Assembly: GCA_017634575.1 (NCBI GenBank)
Contig: JAGBND010000149.1
Location: 1 to 49,213 of the forward strand
From: Bacillota bacterium
GTDB taxonomy: Bacteria > Bacillota > Clostridia > Lachnospirales > Bianqueaceae
DNA: 49,213 nt
Reading direction: 5' to 3'
Each line of letters opens with the position of its first letter. The first letter of the stretch is position 1. Made by a program: the position numbers and the translations under genes. Below the pieces are notes generated by a model. The model did not search any database, had not been told where the DNA came from, and was given only the letters and a program-made list of their open reading frames with translations. This document shows, piece by piece, positions 33,786-42,825 of the stretch.

Positions 33786-35744
33786 ATGAAAAGGATGAAT
33801 TCTCTGGTTTTGATCGTCTTTTTGATGCTGAGCAGTGTGCTCGGCGGATGCCAAAAATCAGAAAACCCAAATGAGCCAGGCGGCATAGATAGTCAGACTG
33901 TACTGCAGGAAAGTGCGCGGGAGGAATCATCACAGGATAAAACAGAAGAGCTTGAGCGCCCCCTTTCCAAGGAATTGATGGAAGAACTTACTCATGGAGT
34001 CCTGGATGGACATGAGGTCGAACTTTACTGGGAAGATATTCCCGCTTTGCGCCATTCTTTGTATGAAAACTGGAATCTTTATGCTGATGAAGAGACACCC
34101 ACGGAAGCACAAAAGGAAGCCGTCGCAGAATTGGAAGCATCCAAACGAAACGGAGATGTCCCCCAATATCTGGAAGTGGGCATTGATGGAGAATCATATA
34201 TCGGAAAGTATGCTGGTTCCAGCATTGGACGGCGGACTGAACGGCTGACGCATACTTATCAAATGGGCGAGACCAGTTTTGAAGTTTTTGCGGATAATCT
34301 GGCGCTTTGTGGTTTTTTTCAGGGAAATATCGTCAGTGATGATGATCCGCTTGACATGAATGAAGCAGCACGAATCATCAAGGAACTTGCTTCCGAATGG
34401 ATTGACTGTGAGTCCTGGGACGCCAGATTTTCGGAACTTCGAGGCACGGGAGCTTTCTCCTATTCTTTTTCCTATGCGGTTAATCAAGTTCAGGTAGGAT
34501 GTCTGGAGATTCAGATTTCTAAGGAAGGCCGACTTCTTGGCATCATGGACTGGAATAGTCGCCTGATGGATGAGATTATAAATACTGAAGAAGGAGAGGC
34601 GTTTCTCGCAGAAAAAATATCTCTGCTTTCTTCGGAAGAGGCATTCGGACTGATTCAGGAAAAACTTATAAAAATAGCCAGCGAAACCGATCTTTTAAAG
34701 TCACTAATGCAATCGGTGCCAACGAGTGTTCACCCTTATGACTTAGGCAATACGACGTACTGGAAAGTTGCGGTTTTTGGCGATGGCAGTTTTGCATTAC
34801 AAGGCTGCGTAGAAACAAACGACGGGTTATTGCTGGGATTTTTGCTGAAGGAGGCTGAGCCGACGAAAGAATTACCAGTAATCGATCCTGCGGTACAAGG
34901 GTATGAAGTCTCAGAAGCGGATTATCAATATGCCTGGGAGACGTCTCCTTATTATGTGGAAGGATTGGCAGACTGTCCATATGAGATCATTGACAATTGG
35001 AGTAGTGTACCGGAATTCTGGGAAACAAGGAACAATCCATACTATTCTCTGACAAAGTATCCGAAGGCTGAAAACCCGGTTATTGTGTTTGATGGCAGAG
35101 AGTATACCGGTTCTTTTGTTCAGAGTATGTATGAGAAGACCATCTGCGCCAGAAGAGACGTCTATCATTTCAGCAATGCTTTGGGTGAAGGAGAATTTGA
35201 ACTGAATGCCAGGACCGGCGATTTGATTTGTTATAATCTGATGAATTATTCACCGGATCCACAGAAAAAAATCACTGAAGAGGATGCGATTGCTCTGGCA
35301 AGAGAGTTCTTTGATCTGGGAGATAAAGATGATCTATATACCTACACATGCAGCGAGATGGGCCGTGGAAAAGAGATAAAAGGATATATGGTAGATGCAA
35401 AAATCTTCCTGAATGACATTCCCATTGCCGTGCCTCTTCACTGCTATATTGCTGCAGATGGGATGATATATTATTTCTATCGTCCCGTGATAGAGGAAGA
35501 GATCTGGGAGATGATGCTGACGGATGACGCTCTTGAACGGCTCAGCAATATGGCCGATTACTTTGAGACGCACCAGGAAGAGCTTCTTCGTCAGGCTGAT
35601 CCGGGATATACCAGCTATAACCGGATAGGTTTAGATGGGGGATATATGCTGCCGGACGGCCGTTGGGTTTATCAACAGCTTTATGATGTCCTGGCTCCAG
35701 ACCACGCTGGCGGGATAATGGTTGGACTGGTGGAACCCGAATAG
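33786..35744 (+). CDS. Lipoprotein of unknown function
   Basis: Protein of 652 residues with a lipoprotein signal (VLIVFLMLSSVLGGCQ, lipobox Cys at about 22), then an acidic Ser/Glu-rich linker and a long extracytoplasmic body. I do not recognise a known enzyme motif. Segments such as KKITEEDAIALAREFF followed by a Tyr/Thr-rich beta region recall repeated PepSY/YcdB-like units found in Firmicute envelope proteins, but this is weak. AGGAGGG lies 8 bases before ATG. No convincing promoter was found in 33657-33785. The gene stands alone between the MATE gene and a strong terminator. Composition is more AT-rich than the opp operon. Confidence 0.82.
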   Translation: MKRMNSLVLIVFLMLSSVLGGCQKSENPNEPGGIDSQTVLQESAREESSQDKTEELERPLSKELMEELTHGVLDGHEVELYWEDIPALRHSLYENWNLYADEETPTEAQKEAVAELEASKRNGDVPQYLEVGIDGESYIGKYAGSSIGRRTERLTHTYQMGETSFEVFADNLALCGFFQGNIVSDDDPLDMNEAARIIKELASEWIDCESWDARFSELRGTGAFSYSFSYAVNQVQVGCLEIQISKEGRLLGIMDWNSRLMDEIINTEEGEAFLAEKISLLSSEEAFGLIQEKLIKIASETDLLKSLMQSVPTSVHPYDLGNTTYWKVAVFGDGSFALQGCVETNDGLLLGFLLKEAEPTKELPVIDPAVQGYEVSEADYQYAWETSPYYVEGLADCPYEIIDNWSSVPEFWETRNNPYYSLTKYPKAENPVIVFDGREYTGSFVQSMYEKTICARRDVYHFSNALGEGEFELNARTGDLICYNLMNYSPDPQKKITEEDAIALAREFFDLGDKDDLYTYTCSEMGRGKEIKGYMVDAKIFLNDIPIAVPLHCYIAADGMIYYFYRPVIEEEIWEMMLTDDALERLSNMADYFETHQEELLRQADPGYTSYNRIGLDGGYMLPDGRWVYQQLYDVLAPDHAGGIMVGLVEPE

Positions 35745-35769
35745 AGAAAATGAACGACATTTAGATCAC

Positions 35770-35804
35770 GCCTGAACCGCAGGAGCCGGTTCAGGCTCTT
35801 TTTT
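35770..35804 (+). terminator. Terminator of the lipoprotein gene
   Basis: A 10-bp perfect stem GCCTGAACCG/CGGTTCAGGC with a 7-base loop and a T run (35799-35804). Confidence 0.92.
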
Positions 35805-35923
35805 CTGCGGCTGATTCATGGAGCGGACGACCTCTTCGGTGGTTTTGCGCTGATTGATGTTTTTTTTCATTCTTTCGTACAATTTTTACCACAGGAAGCT
35901 GATAGCTGAAAGAAGATTCTTTC

Positions 35924-35952
35924 TTGAGGATGGGAGAGAAGACTGGTATACT
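35924..35952 (+). promoter_or_regulatory. Promoter of the small membrane protein gene
   Basis: TTGAGG-N17-TATACT, 68 bases upstream of ATG 36020. The rest of 35805-36019 shows no gene. Confidence 0.6.
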
Positions 35953-36019
35953 AAGCAGAGAGACAATCTTGCAGCACCCCGGATGTTAAAAATCAAAAAC
36001 GGAAAGGGAGTAACGAAAA

Positions 36020-36352
36020 ATGTTAATTGCCATACTTTCCATTCTTGTGAGTATTGTGTATTTTGTGGTTCTGAATCTGGCGATCTATACAGACCGCGCC
36101 GTGATGCCCGCCGGAAACATCCGTGAATGGCACCGCAGTCCCATCGACAGACTGAACATTGCCGATCAATCGTTTATGCTGTATCTTCAGATTGCTGTTG
36201 CCGCTGTCAGTATCATTACCAGTATTCTGCTGCTCTTTGGCGTTCGCAGCCAGACAGTGAAAACCATTCAGCTAATCAGCACCATCGGATCCACGGTGAT
36301 TTTTATTCTTATTATGATTCTCACATCCACGGCGAATGCTCATTATGCCTGA
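36020..36352 (+). CDS. Small three-helix membrane protein
   Basis: Protein of 110 residues with helices at about 2-23, 52-76 and 84-103. A conserved-looking hydrophilic stretch (GNIREWHRSPIDRLNIADQ) lies between the first two. GGGAG precedes ATG at about 10 bases. No family is recognised. Similar short membrane proteins are common in Lachnospiraceae. It may be read with the following GNAT gene (93-base gap). Confidence 0.68.
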   Translation: MLIAILSILVSIVYFVVLNLAIYTDRAVMPAGNIREWHRSPIDRLNIADQSFMLYLQIAVAAVSIITSILLLFGVRSQTVKTIQLISTIGSTVIFILIMILTSTANAHYA

Positions 36353-36445
36353 ACCAGACAACTGCAAGGGTAATATTTTTCGATGATCGTAACTACTAGA
36401 TATTTCCTGCGGAAGCAGGATCCAGTGATAATAAGGGAAAAGAAA

Positions 36446-36907
36446 ATGATGATTGTTGAAATTTCGGATTCAAAGGAAAAGCAGGCGATTGCAAGAAAAA
36501 TACTGGAGGCTCTCACAGACTGGTTTGGGGTAGAAGAGAGCAGGGAAGAATACATTTCCGGATCTGCCGATTGGACATTCTTTGCGGCCAAAGAGGAAGA
36601 GGAGCCGATCGGATTCCTTTGCTTAAAAGAAACAGGTAAAGCGACGGTTGAGCTGGCCGTTATGGGAGTTCTGCAGAACCATCACAGGGGCGGCGTTGGC
36701 CGGCAATTGGTGGAAAGGGCAAAAGAAACTGCCAGATCACAGGGATATGAGTTCTTGCAGGTCAAGACCGTGAAGATGGGAATGTATGAAGATTATGACA
36801 GGACAAATCTGTTTTACAAAAGCTGTGGCTTCAAAGAATTCGAAGTTTTTCCGCTCCTGTGGAATGAGGCTAATCCCTGCCAGATTTACGTAATGTCTTT
36901 GAACTGA
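36446..36907 (+). CDS. GNAT family N-acetyltransferase
   Basis: Protein of 153 residues. The acetyl-CoA binding motif A is visible as VMGVLQNHHRGGVGRQLVERA, followed by a C-terminal NLFYKSCGFKEFEVFPLLW motif typical of GNAT enzymes. It transfers acetyl from acetyl-CoA to an amine of an unknown acceptor (protein, antibiotic or small molecule). The open frame reaches 36383, but ATG 36446 follows AAGGGA at a good distance and begins where the family usually begins. A second ATG follows directly. Confidence 0.88.
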   Translation: MMIVEISDSKEKQAIARKILEALTDWFGVEESREEYISGSADWTFFAAKEEEEPIGFLCLKETGKATVELAVMGVLQNHHRGGVGRQLVERAKETARSQGYEFLQVKTVKMGMYEDYDRTNLFYKSCGFKEFEVFPLLWNEANPCQIYVMSLN

Positions 36908-36950
36908 TTCCCCTGTAAGTCAGAAGAAAGAGAATAAGGAGTCCGTGGCT

Positions 36951-37736
36951 ATGAATTATTTCGTAGAAGGATTGCAGGGGAGCGGCAAGAGCACCCTGGT
37001 TCAGAAACTATCTGATATGAATCCCGGATATACAGCGGTCCGGGAAGGTGAATACTCCCCCGTTGAGCTGTCATGGTGCGCTTACGTTGATGATGATCAG
37101 TATCAAAGGATCGTGGAAAAGTATCCGAAGATGCGTTCCAAGATCGAAGAGAAGACGTATTCCGAAGGATGCAGGAAGATCATCTGTTATACGAAGATCG
37201 CAGCGGATGACAGTAAATTCTATCAGGACCTGGAGCAATATGAGATATACAATGACCGGATCTCCTTCGATGCGTTTCAATCCATCGTGCTTGGCCGCTA
37301 TAGGAAATGGGACTCGGACCAAATGATCTTTGAGTGTTCTTTGTTCCAGAACATTGTGGAGGATATGATCCTGTTCCGGCAGGCGGATGATGAGGAAATC
37401 CTGTCATTTTACAGGAAGGTCCGCGAGGCGCTGGGAGGGAAAAACTACCGTATTATATATCTGCAGGCAAAGGATATCCGTGGGAATCTGGAAACCATCC
37501 GGAAGGAGAGATCTGATGAACAGGGAAATGAGCTGTGGTTTCCGATGATGCTGGGATTCTTCAATGATTGTCCTTATGCAAAATCCCGCGGCTTACAGGG
37601 AGAAGAGGATCTGATCCGCCATTTTATACATCGGCAGGATCTGGAGCTGAGGATCTGCAGCGAGGTTTTCCCGGACAGAAGCATCGTGATAGAATCAAAA
37701 AATTACTCAGAGAGGGACATCCTTAATCGACTGTAG
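36951..37736 (+). CDS. P-loop kinase-like protein of unknown substrate
   Basis: Protein of 261 residues starting MNYFVEGLQGSGKSTLVQKL, with Walker A GLQGSGKST at 7-15. Later come MIFECSLFQNIVEDM (Walker-B-like or substrate pocket) and IIYLQAKDIRGNLETIRKERS, a probable lid region with Arg/Lys. The layout is that of nucleoside or small-molecule kinases, or chloramphenicol phosphotransferase-like P-loop enzymes. The substrate cannot be read. ATG 36951 has AAGGAG 9 bases upstream; a GTG two codons earlier is too close to the site. It starts 43 bases after the GNAT stop, so the two may be co-transcribed. Confidence 0.78.
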   Translation: MNYFVEGLQGSGKSTLVQKLSDMNPGYTAVREGEYSPVELSWCAYVDDDQYQRIVEKYPKMRSKIEEKTYSEGCRKIICYTKIAADDSKFYQDLEQYEIYNDRISFDAFQSIVLGRYRKWDSDQMIFECSLFQNIVEDMILFRQADDEEILSFYRKVREALGGKNYRIIYLQAKDIRGNLETIRKERSDEQGNELWFPMMLGFFNDCPYAKSRGLQGEEDLIRHFIHRQDLELRICSEVFPDRSIVIESKNYSERDILNRL

Positions 37737-37808
37737 GGAAGGGAGCCGAAGTAAGAAATGAATCCTTCCGCGTATACTTGATGTATTGATCAGGAAAGGG
37801 GGTTTCTC

Positions 37809-38873
37809 ATGAATCATTCAGGCACACGGACACTGGAGACAGATCGCCTCATCCTGAGGCAGTTTACGATGGCAGATGCGCAGGATATGTTTGACAACTG
37901 GGCATCCGATCCGGAAGTGACGAAATATCTGACCTGGCCCACCCATACAGGCGTCGATGTTTCTGAGAAGGTGTTGGAGGACTGGATTTCCCACTACGAT
38001 GAACCTGATTTCTATAACTGGGCCATCGAATGGAAGAGGACCGGTCAGGTGATCGGGAATATTTCTGTGGTGGGGCAGACCCATGACGGCACGGACTCCG
38101 CGGATATAGGCTACTGCCTTGGCAAAGCCTTCTGGGGGCAGGATATCATGCCGGAAGCCTTAAAGGCCGTCATCCGGTTCCTGTTCGACAGCGAGGGTTT
38201 CCGGCGTGTGGCGGCCTGTCATGATATCAACAATCCCAATTCGGGCAGAGTTATGGAAAAGGCCGGCATGAGGGAGGAAGGTGTCTGGCGCGGCGCCGGA
38301 AAGAATAACTCGGGGATTCATGACATGGTCTGGCACGCCATCCTGCGGGATGAGGACAAGCTGGTGCCGAAAACGGATATCGCGCCGGATATGGTGCATG
38401 ACATTTTCTTTATCGTCGGCTCCCATAAATTCAATTACCGGGTCTGCGCGATCATTCTGCAGGGCGATCAGATCCTGGCCATGCATGATGAGCGCTCGCC
38501 CTACTTTTATCTGCCGGGCGGAAGAGTCTGCATGGGCGAAACGGCGGAGCATGCCATCGTACGGGAACTGGAGGAGGAGCTGGATATCAGGGCCAAAATT
38601 GTTCGTCCCCTGTGGATGAACCAGGGCTTCTTCAACGAAGATGTGGATCATCTCAACTATCATGAGATCTGTATCTATTTCCTGATGGATGTCTCCGAAA
38701 CAGATCTTGAGAGCAGAGGAGCCAGATTCATCCTCTCAGAGAATGACCATGTTCACACCTTTGAGTGGCTGCCCTTTGACAGGCTGAAGGATGAATACTT
38801 CTATCCCATGTTTCTGAAAACAGAGATTTTCCATCTTCCGGATCAGTTCACGATTCGGGAAGAATATGAATAA
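37809..38873 (+). CDS. GNAT acetyltransferase fused to a Nudix hydrolase
   Basis: Two-domain protein of 354 residues. Residues 1-180 are a RimJ/RimL-type GNAT (LETDRLILRQFTMADA at the start, GYCLGKAFWGQDIMPEAL and NNPNSGRVMEKAGM). Residues about 205-350 are a Nudix domain with an intact box: Gly238, Glu244, Arg252, Glu253, Glu256, Glu257 in GGRVCMGETAEHAI and VRELEEELDI. The first would acetylate an amine; the second would cleave a nucleoside-diphosphate-linked compound. The two activities may act on one substrate. AAAGGGGG precedes ATG. Its first ~90 bases, including the upstream region, are duplicated at 42813-42903. Confidence 0.92.
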   Translation: MNHSGTRTLETDRLILRQFTMADAQDMFDNWASDPEVTKYLTWPTHTGVDVSEKVLEDWISHYDEPDFYNWAIEWKRTGQVIGNISVVGQTHDGTDSADIGYCLGKAFWGQDIMPEALKAVIRFLFDSEGFRRVAACHDINNPNSGRVMEKAGMREEGVWRGAGKNNSGIHDMVWHAILRDEDKLVPKTDIAPDMVHDIFFIVGSHKFNYRVCAIILQGDQILAMHDERSPYFYLPGGRVCMGETAEHAIVRELEEELDIRAKIVRPLWMNQGFFNEDVDHLNYHEICIYFLMDVSETDLESRGARFILSENDHVHTFEWLPFDRLKDEYFYPMFLKTEIFHLPDQFTIREEYE

Positions 38874-38881
38874 GGAAAAAC

Positions 38882-38927
38882 AAGGTCAAACACAGGAGTT
38901 AGTTTTGCCTGTGTTTGACCTTTTTTT
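38882..38927 (+). terminator. Terminator of the GNAT-Nudix gene
   Basis: A 15-bp perfect stem AAGGTCAAACACAGG/CCTGTGTTTGACCTT with an 11-base loop and a T run. Confidence 0.93.
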
Positions 38928-38988
38928 GATATTTTCGGGCAAAGGCCGGCGTGAACGTGAAGCCGTAATACCTCTTTAAAACGTTCTG

Positions 38989-39020
38989 AAAAAAGGAATG
39001 GCCGGCTGAGCAGACATTCC
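38989..39020 (-). terminator. Probable terminator of the MFS gene
   Basis: Minus-strand stem GGAATG/CATTCC followed by six T, 20 bases after the MFS stop. The stem is short. Confidence 0.5.
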
Positions 39021-39039
39021 GAAATATGAACCGCAAAAA

Positions 39040-40344
39040 CTAGATCTCACGGACCCTTCGATTAAAGAGAAGCATAAGCGATGAGACCAGAAATCCCAGG
39101 GAACAGATGAGAAGCAGCGCGCTGCTGCCAAGATGCTCCAGCACAAGTCCGGCCAGGACCGAAGCGATCGGGACCATCCCCTGAGAGGCAATGCTGATGA
39201 GGCTGGCGACTTTACTGAGCTTATCGCGGTCCACGACGCGCATCAGGGTGGTATTGAGAGGAATGTTGATGAAGGACAGCAAAAGTCCCATAAGCAGGCA
39301 GCCCAGACTAAAGCAGATCAGAAAACCGCTGATGAATCCGCCCCGGTCTACCAGAAGCCAGTAGGCAAGCGTCAGGCCCAGGGTGCAGAGGGAGGTCAAA
39401 AGAAGCCGCAGCGCTGTCTTCCTTCCGACCTTTTCCTCAGACGACCGGGCGCTTAAGATCCCGGCTCCCAAAAGGGAAGTCAGTCCGAAACATACCTCAA
39501 ATACCGAGAGCCATAGCTCAGGTGTCAGCAGCCTGTCCAACAGATAGGAGGAGGCATTGGAAAGATCGGTCTTGATAAAATAAGGCAGGAAGTTCCCTGT
39601 AATGGGAGAAAAGAAAAAATTGACGAACAGGACCGATCCGAGCAAAGCCAAAATGGCGGGTTTTGTCTGTAAATAATGGACACCATCCACAATATCCCGC
39701 GCGGCGAGCCGCAGCGTCAGCGGCTCCGGGGAAGACTGATGATCATAGCGGATCAGCATCTCGGAGATGCCGGAAGCGATATACGACAGTCCGACCAGAA
39801 AGAAAAGGATATGGATCGGCAGCGCCGCATACAGGATCCCCGCAAGGACAATGCCAACGATCCCTTCCAAAGAGTTTTTCATGGAGACATAGGCATTCGC
39901 CTGCTGAAGCTGCTCTTCCTCTACGATATGGGGAAACAAAGCGCCGGCCGCCGGCGAGAAGATCCCGCTGACAGCATTGCCCAGGATACCCAGAATGAAC
40001 AACAGGACCACCTGAATGCCCGGCGATCGAAACAGTAACAGAAGGAGCGTCACCAGCAGGATCATGGCACCCTTCGCATAATCGCACAGGAACATGATCC
40101 TGGCTTTATGAAAGCGATCGCCTAAAACGCCGCCCACAGGAGTAAAGATCAGCAGTGATGCGCCGCACAGTGCCAGGTACAGACCCTGCAGAAAAGCGTT
40201 GTTTTCTGTGATTTCCAGGATATAAAAGCCAACGGAAAAGCTGTAGAGGATCGATCCCAGCTCGGAGACCAGAGCGCCATAGAAGACCAGCCGGAAATTG
40301 CGGTTGGAAAAGACGTTTCTTTTCCGAGATGTTTCAGGACTCAT
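39040..40344 (-). CDS. MFS transporter, MefA-like efflux type
   Basis: Membrane protein of 434 residues with about twelve helices. FRLVFYGALVSELGSILYSF, then LLIFTPVGGVLGDRFHKARIMFLCDY (the MFS loop between helices 2 and 3) place it in the major facilitator superfamily near macrolide-efflux (MefA) type proteins. Export of a drug or metabolite by proton antiport is likely; the substrate is unknown. I begin at ATG 40344 (MSPETSRKRN), which has AAGGAGG 9 bases upstream; the frame is open further into the neighbouring gene. It overlaps the regulator gene by 11 bases, so both are in one operon. Confidence 0.9.
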   Translation of the reverse strand: MSPETSRKRNVFSNRNFRLVFYGALVSELGSILYSFSVGFYILEITENNAFLQGLYLALCGASLLIFTPVGGVLGDRFHKARIMFLCDYAKGAMILLVTLLLLLFRSPGIQVVLLFILGILGNAVSGIFSPAAGALFPHIVEEEQLQQANAYVSMKNSLEGIVGIVLAGILYAALPIHILFFLVGLSYIASGISEMLIRYDHQSSPEPLTLRLAARDIVDGVHYLQTKPAILALLGSVLFVNFFFSPITGNFLPYFIKTDLSNASSYLLDRLLTPELWLSVFEVCFGLTSLLGAGILSARSSEEKVGRKTALRLLLTSLCTLGLTLAYWLLVDRGGFISGFLICFSLGCLLMGLLLSFINIPLNTTLMRVVDRDKLSKVASLISIASQGMVPIASVLAGLVLEHLGSSALLLICSLGFLVSSLMLLFNRRVREI

Positions 40345-41410
40345 TGGACATTGCCTCCTTCCACTTTTCAGATAATTCCTGATCATTCAAAAAACGGAAT
40401 AAGGTCGATACACTTTCCTCGGCGCTGGTGCCAAGGATATCATAAGAAAAGGATTGTTCCAAAGGATCGACGAACCGTATCCCCCTGAGGGTATAATCCG
40501 GCTGAGAATCGAACTGACGGGCCAAAGCGGCGGCTTCAGCCAGAGAGTCCCGGGAGGCTTCGTCCTGAGAGAGCTTTGCCTGGATTGCTGCAAGAAGAGC
40601 CATCAGGCCGACATGCGCTTTTAGGAAGCTTCCGGAAGCATTCTCTGTGGTAAGGCCCGTCAACAGAGTGATCGCCCACTGCAGGATGGCAAGAGCAGCC
40701 TTCCAATCCTTGCGGCTATAGAATACAAAGGCATAAGAAACGACAATATTGAGCAGAGAAGAGAAATGATCCAGGAAAGCTTCGGACAGATAAGGCACCG
40801 CTTCCTCCGGACGATTCATAAAGACCGCCAGATAAGTGCCGATCATTTCGCTGCAAATGCCATCAACGTTGTTGTTCTTCAGAAGATCCAGGCCCTTTTC
40901 ATGCTCGCCGGACAGAAGCCAGGCTGTAGCCAGATCCCGGCAGATGGAAAGATCATTCACTTTTGGGTCTTTATTCTGGGGCAGCAGAATGCGGGCCTGC
41001 TCCAAAAGCTCAGCAGCCTCCTTCAGAAGCGCTTTGTCTTTTCTCACGGCGCCAAAGACCAGATCGATCTGAGCACAGCTGTAGATCACCTTGAAGGAAT
41101 GGGGATATTTCGCTCTATACTTATCTGCTTCTTCCAGGGCTTGCGGGTCCAGGGTCTTCATATAGCCCAGAATCCTTTCGATGGCAGCATCGAGCCGATT
41201 GTCTTTGATATGGTAGCCCAGCAGTAGATCGACGGAAATATCAAAGAAATCAGCGATCTCCATCAGCGTGGCAAGCTCCGGCTGTGATTGACCGGATTCC
41301 CATTTATAGACGGCGCCGACCGTCACGCCCAGGGCCTCGGCCAGCTTTTCCTGTGTCAGTTTTCGCTCCTTTCGGAACCTGCGGATATTTTCGGCAAGCA
41401 TGATTTTCAT
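40334..41410 (-). CDS. XRE-family regulator with TPR-like C-terminal region
   Basis: Protein of 358 residues. It starts with an XRE/Cro helix-turn-helix (about 6-62: LAENIRRFRKERKLTQEKLAEALGV, VGAVYKWESGQSQPELATL). About 290 helical residues follow, probably tetratricopeptide-like repeats that sense a peptide or cell state, as in RRNPP-type and related regulators. ATG 41410 has AAGGAG 9 bases upstream; a TTG two codons earlier is less likely. It is translated together with the MFS exporter and probably controls it and itself. Confidence 0.9.
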   Translation of the reverse strand: MKIMLAENIRRFRKERKLTQEKLAEALGVTVGAVYKWESGQSQPELATLMEIADFFDISVDLLLGYHIKDNRLDAAIERILGYMKTLDPQALEEADKYRAKYPHSFKVIYSCAQIDLVFGAVRKDKALLKEAAELLEQARILLPQNKDPKVNDLSICRDLATAWLLSGEHEKGLDLLKNNNVDGICSEMIGTYLAVFMNRPEEAVPYLSEAFLDHFSSLLNIVVSYAFVFYSRKDWKAALAILQWAITLLTGLTTENASGSFLKAHVGLMALLAAIQAKLSQDEASRDSLAEAAALARQFDSQPDYTLRGIRFVDPLEQSFSYDILGTSAEESVSTLFRFLNDQELSEKWKEAMSNES

Positions 41411-41440
41411 TGGCAAGATCTCCTTCCCTCATCTATGATC

Positions 41441-41469
41441 ATTATAAAAAGAACATTGCGAGATTGGAA
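41441..41469 (-). promoter_or_regulatory. Promoter of the XRE-MFS operon
   Basis: Minus-strand TTCCAA-N17-TATAAT, ending 31 bases before the start of the regulator. The -10 is perfect and the -35 poor, as often seen for regulated promoters. The rest of 41411-41699 contains an imperfect CCTCTC/GAGAGG dyad and the next promoter, but no gene. Confidence 0.5.
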
Positions 41470-41623
41470 GATACCACCAATACTAAAACGAGATATTTTT
41501 TATACCATCAGTATGGCTTTTTGGATTTTCCGTCATCCGGAGAATCAGCCAGACGGGTAAAAGCAAGAGCCTCTCCTGCTTATTGGCTCCACTAACAGGC
41601 GAGAGGACGAGCATCCTGCTTTA

Positions 41624-41652
41624 TTGTACTTTCAGGAGCGGTGTGATATCAT
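41624..41652 (+). promoter_or_regulatory. Promoter of the APH-like gene
   Basis: TTGTAC-N17-TATCAT, 48 bases before ATG 41700. Confidence 0.5.
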
Positions 41653-41699
41653 GAAGTTACTGGCACCCGCAGAAAAACATTAGGAAGGAACAATAGACG

Positions 41700-42800
41700 A
41701 TGCTTCAGGATAGCAACGAAGTTTTTAAGCCCGGTAAGTATTTCCCAAAAGATATAAAGATACCGCAGAAAACTGATATAATCAAAGTCCTGCAGGCCTA
41801 TGGCATACAGGATTGTAATCAGATAACTCTGATTGATTCCACACATGATGCGGACGATATCCGCCTTAACTATATCTTGGACAAAAAATGGGTCATCCGT
41901 TTTTGCAACCCTTCCAGTATGACAGAAAAAAGGCTGCAGGATATTTACAGACTTATTGACCGGTATCGGGCCTGCAAAATTCAATGTCCTCAGTTTATTT
42001 CTGATGATCAAGGAGTTTTCCTCCATCAGTGGGACTATCTGGTCTGCTATTTGTCCGAATATATTGATCTCCCCTTGGCCTGGGATGCAGAACTGCCTGA
42101 TAAGGACCAGCTGATCTGTGAAGTACAGGGAAGTGTGGCGAAGTTTGCTGAAAGATACAGGAACGTCGATTTGTCAGATACAATGGGAATGTATAGTCTG
42201 TTTGATTTGTCGCCCTTTGATATTCCTGCCGGAATTGATGAAAAGGAAGATAATTTTAATCAGCTGATTGCCCTGCTGAAAGAGGAGAAAGAAGATCAGC
42301 TTACAGAAAAGCTGATCAGCAGGCATTCGGAGATTCGAAAGAAGTTGAAGGCGGTATACAAAGAACTACCCCGGTGTGTTTTCCAGGGCGATGAAAACTT
42401 CTCGAATATTCTGATTGATGAAAAGTATCATTTTGCCGGCTTCATCGATTTCAATCTGGCAGGTACCGAGGTAATCGTCAATCAATTGGCCAATCTTGCC
42501 GGATTCGAATATGACGAGGAAAACAAGAAGCCCATAGGTGCTGGAGCGCGTCTTGAACATGCGCTGAATTACTTCAAAGCCCACATGGGTCGGATTCTCC
42601 GCCATTATCATGCCTCTGAACTGGAAATGAAGGCGCTGACCTGGTATGCCTGGATTGTTATGCTTGTTCAATGGCCAACATTATGCTATTTCAGAGACTG
42701 TATCCACGATGAGGTTCTGAAAAACGAGATTATCGAACTATTATCAATGATTGCAGAAATACCGGAAGATCATCTGCTCCGTCCCCTCTGTCTCCGTTGA
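41700..42800 (+). CDS. APH/choline-kinase-fold phosphotransferase
   Basis: Protein of 366 residues with the aminoglycoside-phosphotransferase fold. The catalytic loop reads VFQGDENFSNILID (Gln229, Asp231, Asn236), where most relatives have H-G-D. The metal-binding motif is GFIDFNLAG (Asp250). The catalytic Asp and metal residues are kept, so it may be active even with His replaced by Gln. It would phosphorylate a hydroxyl group of a small molecule (antibiotic, sugar or amino alcohol) using a nucleotide. GGAAGGA precedes ATG. The stop codon overlaps the -35 box of the next promoter. Confidence 0.85.
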   Translation: MLQDSNEVFKPGKYFPKDIKIPQKTDIIKVLQAYGIQDCNQITLIDSTHDADDIRLNYILDKKWVIRFCNPSSMTEKRLQDIYRLIDRYRACKIQCPQFISDDQGVFLHQWDYLVCYLSEYIDLPLAWDAELPDKDQLICEVQGSVAKFAERYRNVDLSDTMGMYSLFDLSPFDIPAGIDEKEDNFNQLIALLKEEKEDQLTEKLISRHSEIRKKLKAVYKELPRCVFQGDENFSNILIDEKYHFAGFIDFNLAGTEVIVNQLANLAGFEYDEENKKPIGAGARLEHALNYFKAHMGRILRHYHASELEMKALTWYAWIVMLVQWPTLCYFRDCIHDEVLKNEIIELLSMIAEIPEDHLLRPLCLR

Positions 42801-42825
42801 CACGCGGTTTTCTTGCGCGTATACT
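42797..42825 (+). promoter_or_regulatory. Promoter retained in the rearrangement scar
   Basis: TTGACA-N17-TATACT. The -35 overlaps the APH-like stop codon. It would now drive the 23-codon remnant and the small Cys-rich protein gene at 42994. Confidence 0.7.
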
